Source: Pseudomonadota bacterium
GTDB taxonomy: Bacteria > Myxococcota > UBA9042 > PHBI01
DNA: 7,785 bases
Direction: 5' to 3'
Assembly: GCA_005788935.1 (NCBI GenBank)
Contig: SYAK01000196.1
Location: 1-7,785 of the forward strand
Part shown: positions 1 through 6,900 of the stretch, piece after piece
Numbering within the stretch: position 1 is the stretch's first letter
Layout of the letters: every line of letters starts with the position of its first letter
The notes under the pieces: model-generated
The model's database searches: none
What the model saw: only the letters and a program-made list of their open reading frames with translations
Told to the model about the DNA's origin: nothing
Position numbers and translations under genes: made by a program

Positions 1-38
1 CCTGCGACCTCCGTTTGACGGGCTGGACGATGTGCAAT

Positions 39-56
39 GAAGGCGGTGAACATGTG
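39..56 (+). promoter_or_regulatory. Ribosome binding site deciding the GTG start of the lipoprotein gene
   Basis: GAAGGCGG at 39-46 lies seven bases before GTG 54-56. The ATG at 52 cannot be the start because it is followed at once by TGA. GTG 54 is the first start codon that gives a signal peptide with a lipobox. Confidence 0.5.
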
Positions 57-813
57 AGCAAGCGCCCGCTCTCTTTGGCCATTTTCCTGTTCCTGAGCAG
101 TTGTGCCGGACACGAAAATACCCCTACGGAGAGCCGCCGTACGACGCGACAGATGAAAGCGAGGGGTGCTCGCTCAGCGCTGCGGGTTCAGCCAAAGTCG
201 CGCCCGCACTCGAGCTTCGCAGCGCCTCGGGCGATCCGCTGCTCGATACCTCGATCGTGCAGGAGTCCCGAATCTTGTCGCGATTGTTCGGTGTCAGGCC
301 GGGCTCATCTACTTCATCGATGAAGTGCCCAACGCGTATGCTACCCCTGCGCGATATCTCGATCCCGACCGCGATGGGACCGTCATCCTCGGTCTGAATC
401 TCATGCAGGTCGAGCAGGGCCACTCCAACTGGGGAGCTGCGCTCAACGGGATCCTCGCCCACGAGTGGGCGCACATCCTCCAGCAGAATACACCGGGGCT
501 GCGCATCATGCCGACGCCGTGGAAAGAGCTCCACGCGGACTTCCTCGCCGGCTGGTACATGGGGCTTCGTTCGATCGAACTCCGGACGCCTGTGCCGATC
601 GATGGTTTCGGTCGCTCGCTCTACGGAAAGGGCGACTACGGCTTCTTCGATCCCGACCATCACGGTACGCCCGAGCAGCGGGCGGTCATGATGTATGAGG
701 GGTATGACTACGCGCGAAACTCGAGCGAGCGAGGCCTCGATGCGGCCGTACGATTCAGCGCCAATCGGCTTCGGTTCGAAGGGGCGCGTATCAGAGTGCT
801 TCCAACACGCTGA
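54..813 (+). pseudogene. Lipoprotein zinc-metallopeptidase-like gene, broken by two frameshifts
   Basis: Likely role: a secreted, membrane-anchored metallopeptidase; the substrate is unknown. The GTG at 54 follows a GAAGGCGG ribosome site (39-46) and opens a lipoprotein signal peptide: SKR, a hydrophobic stretch, then lipobox LSSC with Cys at codon 17 (102-104). The sense then moves to another frame from about 122 (YGEPPYDATDESEG... SGDPLLDTSIVQESRILS, then LFGVRPG). It moves again at about 302-304 (LIYFIDEVPNAYATP). Each step fits the loss of one base, in the CCCC run at 121-124 and in GGGC at 301-304. The last part carries HEWAH (460-474, an HExxH zinc site), a likely third ligand Glu in KELHADFLAGW (526-528), and HGTPEQR, which resembles neutral zinc metallopeptidases. 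The gene ends at TGA 811-813, about 253 codons if repaired. It is either a young pseudogene or a sequence error. The family name is tentative; the HExxH reading is firm. Confidence 0.7.
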
Positions 814-1394
814 AGGATGAGCGCACGGGGCCGTCATCGAGGGGCTCGGCGGTCCACAAGGTGACGCGCTTGCGCGTTCGTGCGGCTGCTTGCGGAGCAC
901 GGGCAGAGCCGGACCTCCTCGGGGACAAGGCGCCAAGCCCGGCGCCACGGCTGGAACTCAGCGCGCGGCTCGCCGAGCGCAGCTCCTGAACGAGGCCATG
1001 GCTCCGGTCGCCGTACGACGTGATGACGCGGGGCTTGCGTTCGACAAGGCGCGGCCGTGGGTTCTGGCCGTCTCGGCATCCGGCGGTCAAATCGTCGCCG
1101 TCGTCTCGCACGAGGACCTTGAACAGGCGGGCTTCCGGGGCTCGCCGAGCATGGGAGCGCGGTTCCCCCGGGCCCCTGGCGACGGCCCGGCGTGATGGCG
1201 GTTGAGCGCCCAGGCAAGGTGCACCCGCCACACATGAGCAAGAGCTGTGGCATCCCGATGGCCCCCGGCGGGGTGGATGGGCGGCGTGGGCGAGCTGTCG
1301 TCTGGGGTGCAGGTCGGGTTGAAGCTGTCGCCCGCGGAGGGAGTCAACGGCCGGCGCCTTGCTTCGCGGCGGGTGGGTGTGGTCTCATGAACCC
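814..1394. other. Intergenic stretch with no convincing gene
   Basis: About 580 bases lie between the metallopeptidase stop and the Uma2 start. Open frames on both strands here give Arg/Pro/Ala-rich, domain-free translations typical of GC-rich non-coding DNA. The only stretch with some coding look is the + strand frame at 890-1195, listed separately. I see no tRNA, clear promoter or strong terminator hairpin. A decayed gene is possible. Confidence 0.5.
890..1195 (+). CDS. Weak hypothetical ORF, possible gene remnant
   Basis: The frame is open from 821 to TGA 1193-1195, with a TTG at 890 and an ATG at 998. The N-terminal half is low-complexity (Gly/Ala/Arg/Gln). The second half, from the ATG at 998, is more protein-like: MAPVAVRRDDAGLAFDK, then a stretch ending in IVAVVSHEDLEQAGF, with mostly G or C at third codon positions. 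There is no clear ribosome site before either start. I recognise no family. It could be the tail of a decayed gene or a chance frame in GC-rich DNA; chance is the more likely. Confidence 0.15.
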   Translation: MRSTGRAGPPRGQGAKPGATAGTQRAARRAQLLNEAMAPVAVRRDDAGLAFDKARPWVLAVSASGGQIVAVVSHEDLEQAGFRGSPSMGARFPRAPGDGPA

Positions 1395-2090
1395 ATGGTC
1401 GCAGCCCAGCCGCTCCAGAGTCCTCTGCTTCAGCCCCTCGCCTCGCGGGCCGCGCGCGCTCCGACGTACGCGGACATCGAGGCGCTGCCGCCACACGTCG
1501 TCGGCGAGATCCTCGGCGGGGAGCTCGTCGTCTCGCCGAGGCCCGCGATTCCGCACGCGCGCGCGGGCTCCACGCTCGGGATGATGCTCGGGACGCCATT
1601 CCAGCTAGGCCTCGGTGGCCCGGGAGGCTGGCATATCCTGTTCGAGCCTGAGCTGTCGCTCGGCGTCGACCCGCGCTTCGACCCGGTGGTGCCGGATCTC
1701 GCGGGCTGGCGCATCGCGACGCTGCCGTCCTTGCCGCTGACGGCGCAGGCGAAGGTCGTCCCGGACTGGGTGTGCGAGGTGTCGTCGCCGAGCACCCAGC
1801 GGCGCGACCGCGTGCTGAAGCTGCCGTTCTATGGGCGCGCGGGCGTGCGCCACGCGTGGCTCCTCGACCCGCTCGCCCAGACCCTCGAAGTCTACCGGCT
1901 CGTCGACGGCCACTGGCTGCTCGCGGGTTCCTACGGCGGCGATGAGACCGTGCGGGCCGAGCCCTTCGAGGCGGTCGAGCTGCCGCTCGCGCTCCTCTGG
2001 CCTCAGCCAGCTCCGGAGCCAGCCCCGGAGGCGGCTCCAGAGGCCGCCTCCGAAACCTCCGGGGACGCGCCGAGCCCGACTGAACCTTGA
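1395..2090 (+). CDS. Uma2 family (DUF820) putative restriction endonuclease-like protein
   Basis: Encodes 231 residues from ATG 1395. A TTG at 1359 would add 12 residues that look unlike the family, so ATG is preferred; its ribosome site is weak either way. The Uma2 fold is clear: YADIEALPPHVVGEILGGEL (24-43), VSPRPAIPHARA, a GGPGGW turn (74-79), FEPELSLG, then VPDLAGW (99-105), PDWVCEVSSPST (123-134) and AWLLDPLAQTLEVYRL (154-169). Asp101, Glu128 and Lys142 are the candidate metal and catalytic residues of the PD-(D/E)XK-like core. The family is predicted to be nucleases, and its cellular role is mostly unknown. Such genes are often present in many copies in myxobacteria and cyanobacteria. 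After the core comes an acidic Pro/Ala/Glu tail (203-231) with short PEPAPEAAPEAA repeats, probably disordered. It is the only complete intact gene in the window. No operon partner lies next to it on the same strand. Confidence 0.9.
   Translation: MVAAQPLQSPLLQPLASRAARAPTYADIEALPPHVVGEILGGELVVSPRPAIPHARAGSTLGMMLGTPFQLGLGGPGGWHILFEPELSLGVDPRFDPVVPDLAGWRIATLPSLPLTAQAKVVPDWVCEVSSPSTQRRDRVLKLPFYGRAGVRHAWLLDPLAQTLEVYRLVDGHWLLAGSYGGDETVRAEPFEAVELPLALLWPQPAPEPAPEAAPEAASETSGDAPSPTEP
2027..2051 (+). repeat. Inverted repeat inside the Uma2 tail coding sequence
   Basis: GGAGGCGG (2027-2034) and CCGCCTCC (2044-2051) are perfect 8-base inverted arms around a 9-base loop. They lie in the codons for the Pro/Ala/Glu tail. 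This may simply reflect repetitive GC-rich codons, but an mRNA hairpin here is possible. Confidence 0.45.
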
Positions 2091-2107
2091 CTCAGTCGGT
2101 GACTGAG
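2091..2107 (+). terminator. Perfect hairpin directly after the Uma2 stop codon
   Basis: CTCAGTC (2091-2097), loop GGT, GACTGAG (2101-2107): a perfect 7-bp stem that begins at the base after the TGA stop (2088-2090). No T-run follows, so it is not a classical intrinsic terminator. It could protect the 3' end of the mRNA, act as a weak terminator, or be a leftover of insertion. Confidence 0.35.
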
Positions 2108-2139
2108 CGGTGATTCAGCGCGACGTCCAGGGGGGCGCG

Positions 2140-2400
2140 TCACGGCCGCACGGGCTGACCTGACGTCGGGACGGGACGCACACGGCACCGCTTGCCGTCA
2201 AAAACCACTGCGCACTGATGCACGTTGGTCGCGCCGTCGGCGAGGAGGCCGGCCGCGTACTCGCGCTCGGTGAGCTGCCTCACGGCAGCCTCGAGGGCGG
2301 CCTCCTGCGTCTGGCGCGGGGTCTTGCGGGGGACCTTCAGCTCGGTCGACACCACGCTCGGCTCTCGCCGCCTCGGCCGCCTCGCCCACAGCCTCCACGC
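2140..2400 (-). pseudogene. C-terminal fragment of a PD-(D/E)XK nuclease-type protein
   Basis: Reading leftward, the frame from about 2400 to the stop at 2140-2142 carries a coherent C-terminal domain: VVSTELKVPRK, QEAALEAAVRQLTEREYAAG, then VHQCAVVFDGKRCRVR. The pattern of ELKV, Ala-rich helix, QLxxREYAxxL and a final aVxFdGKr strand matches the end of the PD-(D/E)XK domain found at the C-terminus of AAA-ATPase-like (DUF1703-type) proteins. The ELK (2335-2343) would be the (D/E)xK half of the nuclease motif. The PD half and the whole ATPase-like part are missing: the sequence upstream of the fragment is the 3' end of the IS630 element. The missing part is not present beyond the far side of the element, so this is a truncation rather than a simple split. 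Family assignment is from recalled patterns. Confidence 0.5.
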
Positions 2401-2435
2401 TGCGTAACCCGCGGAGCGGCACCTCACTCTCTTGA

Positions 2436-3092
2436 TCACGAAGCCTGAAGTTTCCAGCCGCAGTGTCTGAACCAGCCTGCGGCGTCGGGGGGCGTGATGA
2501 GTGACACGATGGCGCCAAGGGCGTCGTCGACTGCTTCTCGCGTGCGTCGTCTCGCGGTGCGGAGCCACCGCTTCACCTTGCCCCAGGCGAGCTCGATGGG
2601 GTTGAGCCCGGGCGAGTCCGGGGGCAGGAACACGAGACTGGCGCCAGCGGTCTCGATGATCTCTCGAACGCCCGAATTCTTGCGGGCCGCGAGGTTGTCC
2701 ATCACGACGATGGCGTTGGCCGGGGGGTCGGGCACGACGACCTGCGCGACCCACGTCCGGAAGACGTCCGAGGACGTCCCGCCCTCGATGGTCATCATCG
2801 AGCCGAGGCCGGACAAGGTCAGCGCCGCGATCATGGTCAGGACGGTGCCTCGATTGCGCGGGACCGCCTCCCTCGGCTTCACGCCGCGCGGCGCCCAGGC
2901 GGTCTCGCGGGTCATTGCGATGCGGGAGCCCGATTCATCGATGAAGACCAGCCTCTCGGGGTCGGCCTCGGGAGCCCACTTCAAGAACCTCTGCCGGAGG
3001 TCCTGGACCCAGGTCTCGTCCACCTCGGAGGCTCGGAGGACTTCTTTTCCGGGTCCAACCGAGCCGCTTGAGATGGCGACCAATCGTTGCAA
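2436..3092 (-). CDS. IS630 family transposase, catalytic frame (orfB)
   Basis: The DDE catalytic half, needed for strand cutting and transfer. Real coding starts at about 3047 (KEVLRASEVDETWVQDL); codons before that only shadow orfA. First Asp in VFIDESG (Asp52 counted from 3092), second in VVMDNLAARK (Asp132), Glu in PGLNPIELAWGKVK (Glu167). The 34-residue gap between the last two is the DD34E spacing of the IS630/Tc1-mariner group. The C-terminus AGWFRHCGWKL is also family-typical. Joined with orfA the enzyme is about 338 residues, the usual full length. Moving from orfA to orfB needs a +1 (or -2) shift at the AAAA run (complement of 3045-3048). This could be programmed frameshifting, known for some IS630 members, or an inactivating indel. 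Confidence 0.9.
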   Translation of the reverse strand: MQRLVAISSGSVGPGKEVLRASEVDETWVQDLRQRFLKWAPEADPERLVFIDESGSRIAMTRETAWAPRGVKPREAVPRNRGTVLTMIAALTLSGLGSMMTIEGGTSSDVFRTWVAQVVVPDPPANAIVVMDNLAARKNSGVREIIETAGASLVFLPPDSPGLNPIELAWGKVKRWLRTARRRTREAVDDALGAIVSLITPPDAAGWFRHCGWKLQAS

Positions 3093-3453
3093 CTGAAACT
3101 TTTAAACCACCACGCTCGACCAGCATCATGCCGAGCTCCGCCTGCGTCAGGTCGGCACGCTCCTGAAGCAGGGTCTCAAGAATCTCGGCGTCTTTCGGTG
3201 ACAGCAGCGGAAGCGGCCCATGGCGATACTCGCGGGGAGCTGGCGTCCCGTTCTCACGCTGAAGCCTCGACCATCGCCGGACCGTCGCGATCCCGACGCG
3301 GAACCGCGCCGCGACCTCCTTCTGCGTCTCCTCTCCTTCCTCCAAGGCCCCCACGACCCGCAGACGAAGATCATCCGAGTATGCTCGCGCCCTGGTCCCA
3401 CCTCCTGTCGGGACGACCGATCCCGTGTAGATCCGGGCAAGTACCATGGTCAC
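2935..3453 (-). CDS. IS630 family transposase, N-terminal frame (orfA)
   Basis: The DNA-binding half of the transposase. The start is GTG 3453 or ATG 3447; no strong ribosome site is visible. After a short leader, ARAYSDDLRLRVVGALEEG (22-40) and KEVAARFRVGIATVRRW (45-61) form the first helix-turn-helix. A second lies around TQAELGMMLVERGG and VSVATIGRHLKRLGWTRK (119-136). Useful coding ends at codon 136 (AAA, 3048-3046); the frame then runs on in unrelated Arg/Gly/Pro-rich sequence to a stop at 2935. The catalytic half continues in another frame, so this ORF makes an active enzyme only if ribosomes shift or if the frame break is an error. Confidence 0.85.
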   Translation of the reverse strand: MTMVLARIYTGSVVPTGGGTRARAYSDDLRLRVVGALEEGEETQKEVAARFRVGIATVRRWSRLQRENGTPAPREYRHGPLPLLSPKDAEILETLLQERADLTQAELGMMLVERGGLKVSVATIGRHLKRLGWTRKRSPPSLRGGRDLGPGPPAEVLEVGSRGRPREAGLHR

Positions 3454-3485
3454 TTTTTCGAGATCGACCTACGTGCCGCAGAGAG

Positions 3486-3942
3486 TCACTCCTCCCCGAG
3501 CCCGGAACGGGCCGCAGCCTCAGCGCGCCCGCCCAATCCTGAGGCCCGACGGAGTCAGGCTTTATCAAGGACAACTGCCGCGTCCTCACGGTGGTCATCG
3601 GCACGCTCCGCCGAGTCATCTCCGTCGCCTCGACGTCCTCGAAGGCGAGGGGGTCACCGAGCTGCGCCAGGATGTCGATGGAGGATGCGCCATCGGGCGT
3701 CGCGTGCTGAATGGCAGGCTGCTTGCCCGAGAGATGGCGCGAGGCCAGCTCGTCGAGGCTCGCGTCGTCGTCAGACACCACCCTGTGCGCGCGTTAAAGG
3801 CTCGCGATGCTCGCCTGGTCCGGCGCCACGACGAATCGAGGTCCTGCTTACCGCGCGCGAGGCCGAGCGCGTTTATCACGCCCATCGACGCGTCTTCGGT
3901 GGCGGGTTCGGATGACGTGATCGCTCGGGTCATGCAAGGCAT
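3486..3942 (-). pseudogene. Nucleotidyltransferase (MNT/AbiEii-like) pseudogene
   Basis: Read leftward from about 3942: DASMGVINALGLARGKQDLD, a break near 3834-3835, FVVAPDQASIASL, an in-frame TAA (3796-3794), then DDDASLDELASRHLSGKQPA and SSIDILAQLGDPLAFEDVEA. The last parts are RQLSLIKPDSVGPQDWAGA, LRLR, a second break near 3509-3512, and RSGLGEE with TGA at 3488-3486. The KQDLDFVVAPD core (the DxD of the nucleotidyltransferase fold), SIDIL, and the LIKPDSVGPQD plus GLGEE ending match small nucleotidyltransferase-fold proteins often annotated as AbiEii/AbiGii-like. Each break is repaired by adding one base. The usual N-terminal GG motif region is not recognisable, so the start may be cut off near the end of the repeat-protein gene (3967). 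Seen: frames and motifs. Inferred: the family name and loss of function. Confidence 0.65.
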
Positions 3943-3966
3943 CGGGTTCTGCGCCGTCCGAGGACG

Positions 3967-6900
3967 TCAGTCGCTGATTGGGCTCGGTCCGTACAGCACC
4001 TGCCCTCGCCCAAGGTAGCCACTCGTGTCCCGGCCCCAGCAGGACAGGGCCGCACCGTTGGCGCTGGCGCAAGTCACGCTGCCAGTGGCCAAGGCGTGCG
4101 CCTGAGGGCCGCCGCTCGGGGGCGTTGGGCTCGAGCGGCTCGCAGTGGAGCCGTCTCCGAGTTGCCCCGAGGCGTTCTGTCCCCAGCACAGGACGGCGCC
4201 AGACCCGCGCACCGCGCAGGTGTGATTCACCCCGAGGCTCACCTCGCCGTAGACCTGCCCCGGGTCGACGAGCGTCGGCGTGGCGCGCATCGTGGTCGTG
4301 GTGTCGCCGAGCTGTCCCGAGCTGTTCAGTCCCCAGCAGGCGACCGCTCCCGCGGTGGTGACGCCGCAGCTGTGTGAACCGCCTGCGCTGATTGCGGAAA
4401 ATGTCAGACCTGCGGCCACGGCTGAGGGGGTAAGGCGTTGCAGCGAGCTCCCGTCGCCGAGCTGCCTCGACGTGTTGAGCCCAAAGCACCACGCCGTCTG
4501 GTCACTGGCGATGCCGCATGTGTGGCTCGTTCCCGCGGCCACCTCCCGGAAGGTCAGCAGGCCGCCGACGTCGGTGGGCGCGCTGCGCAGGGTCGTCGTC
4601 CCTTCGCCGAGCTGGACGTACGCATTTTGACCCCAGCAACGCATTTTTCCGTCAGATGTGATCCCGCAGGTGTGTTGCCAGGACGTGCTCACCCGAACGT
4701 AGCGCGTGCCGCGGTCGACGACGCTCGGGGCCAGACGCGAGGCCCCACCGTCAACGCCGAGCGAACCGTTGGTATTGTCGCCCCAGCACTTCATGACGCC
4801 CTCCGTGGTGAGACCGCAGGTGTGATTCCGTCCTGCGGCGACCGCCATGTAGGTCGTGCCAGCGTCAATCCGGACCTGCATGGAGCGGCTGCGAGTGGTG
4901 CCGTCGCCGAGCTGCCCGAACGCGTTGCTCCCCCAGCAACGGAGCGCGCCCGCCGCGTCGATCGCGCACCCATGGCTCTCGCCGAGGGCCAGGCGTATCT
5001 CTCCGCCGCCAAATCCCGAGGGGCCAGGCGTCAGCGCGCTCTCGAGGGTGCCGTCCCCGAGCTGTCCGTAGGTGTTGCTTCCCCAGCACACGACCGCACC
5101 GTCGGCGCGCAGGGCGCAGCGATGGTCCGTCCCGACGGCGACGTCCGAGTGCGACGTCGAAGCGTCGATGAGGACAGGGCGGGTGCGCGCCATGCCGCCA
5201 GGCCCATCACCGATCCCCGCCACCGTGCTTCCCCAGCAGTGTATCGTGCCGTCCTCTCGCGTACCGCACGTGTGGCGCGTCCCGGCCGAGACCTTCGTGT
5301 AGGCGTCGGAGGTGTCGACCGCAACCGGCGCGTTGCGCTGGGTGGTCGAGCCATCGCCGAGTTGTCCGTTCCCGTTGAGCCCCCAGCACTTTACCATGCC
5401 TCCTGCGAGGGCGCAGGTGTGGACGTCGCCCGCCGAGACCTGCGTGTAGCCCGTGCCCGCGACGGCCGTTGGGACGGCGCGGTTCGTCGTGCTGCCATCG
5501 CCGAGTTGGCCGCTGGCGTTTCTGCCCCAGCACAAGAGCGCGCCGGTGCTCTTGACGCCGCAGGTGTGCGTCGAGGCTGCGTCGAGCTGCACGAAGACAT
5601 GACCACCGCTTGCAAGGGTGGGCGTGTAGGTGGTGGTCGGGGACACCGTGGTGACACCAAGCAGCGCCATCTCGCCCCAACAGTAGGTTGCGCCGTTCTG
5701 GATGCCGCAGCTGTGGGTCGTGCCAGCGGTCACGGCGGACCAGCCCCAGCTGACGTGGGCCGGGGTCGAGCGGTTTCCGAAATTGAGCGCGATCTGGCCG
5801 GCGTTCCCCTTGCCCCAGCATCTCAGGCCCCCAAGGGTCGAGACACCGCAGGTGTGCGAGACCCCTGTGGCGATGTCGGTGTAGGTCGTGTCGACGGCGA
5901 CCGGCGCGGCTCGGTTCGTGGTGGTTCCATCCCCGATCTGGCCGAAGTCGTTTCGCCCCCAACACGCGAGGCTGCCGTCGGTGCGGATCCCGCACGCATG
6001 GTCCCCACCGATCGACACACGGACGAAACCGAGACTGCCGCCGCCGTCGTCGTCGCGTACCTGCATCGCGTGGACGGCGCGACGGCCAAGCACGACTCCC
6101 CGGAGGCTGGTGTCCGTCAGCGCTATCTGGAGCCGCCGGTTTGGATTCGGGACCTCATCGCCGCTGGTCGTGAAGACGATCGTGGCCGTCGTGGCACCAG
6201 GAGAGAACGTGAGCGCTCCGCCTTCTAGATCAGTCTCTGTTGGCCGTAGCGCGGTCGTGAACACCGGGACGACACGGTAGGTGACGGAGACTGGCTCTGC
6301 GAGCGGCGAAGAGAGGCGGACCTCGAGCGACCGGGTTGTGGCGCTGCGTCCCTCGACCACCACCGACGACTCAGCTGCGAACTCGACTTCGGCGAGCGGG
6401 AGCACACGCAGGGTCACCGTCGCGGGCGCGGAGCTGCCAAGCGGGCTGGTGGCGACCACCGCGGTCTCGATGTCTGCCATCGCCTCGGCCGGATATCCAA
6501 AGATTTCAGATGTCTGCGGATCGATCGCAGCCCAGCCGGGAAGGCTGGCGCTTCCCGCCGCGACGGAGCACCCCGTGAGGGGCGCTCCTTGGGTTTCGAG
6601 TACGGTCGGCGAGGCGCTGAATGCGAGGCCGACCCAGCCGCGGACGTTCATCTGACCGACGTAGCTCAGGGAGGGAGGCCGCAGCCCGTCATCAAGACGC
6701 CACCGGGCGACGAGCGTATGGTCGGACGGCGTCGTAACGGAGGTCGTCGGGTCGACCTGCTCCCCTCCGTCGATGGCGCTCCACCATCCATCAAAGGTGT
6801 AGCCCGATCGGGTGGTTGTGCACGGCGAGACCCCGTAGGCCGCGTCGAAGGTGACGGGGCTGGTCCCGGAGCCTGGGCACGCCGTCCCGCCGTTGACGTT

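Larger units (their letters stand above)
2423..3489 (-). mobile_element. IS630-family insertion sequence (ends approximate)
   Basis: The element contains a complete DD34E transposase (3453 to 2436, - strand). Candidate ends are an imperfect inverted pair, 2423-2440 against 3472-3489, matching at 12 of 18 positions with a shared ACTCTCT core and a shared CACG. That gives about 1,067 bp, a normal size for the family. The left arm overlaps the transposase stop, and the right arm overlaps the stop of the neighbouring nucleotidyltransferase pseudogene. No TA target duplication is visible directly at these ends, so the exact borders are unsettled. Confidence 0.75.

Noticed and set aside
124..948. 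A 274-codon open frame on the - strand
   Set aside because: It is antisense to the metallopeptidase gene, which has the signal peptide, HEWAH and a ribosome site; the antisense product shows no recognisable motif.
2494..3096. A 200-codon + strand open frame
   Set aside because: Antisense to the IS630 catalytic region; the DDE motifs on the other strand explain it.
1395..3942. A defence island made of Uma2, PD-(D/E)XK and AbiEii-like genes
   Set aside because: Two of the three are broken remnants on the other strand with no shared operon, and Uma2 proteins are not established defence genes. The grouping is better explained as accumulated debris.
3954..3965. Palindrome CGTCCGAGGACG just after the RCC1 gene's stop, as a terminator
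   Set aside because: The stem is only 5 bp with a 2-base loop and no T-run; too weak to call.
3446..4018. A 190-codon + strand open frame next to the IS
   Set aside because: Antisense to the nucleotidyltransferase pseudogene and the end of the RCC1 gene; no independent motif.
4438..6228. A 596-codon open frame on the + strand
   Set aside because: It is exactly antisense to the RCC1 repeats; its product is Arg/Ala/Val-rich with no domains. Strong G/C third positions of the real gene keep the opposite frame open.
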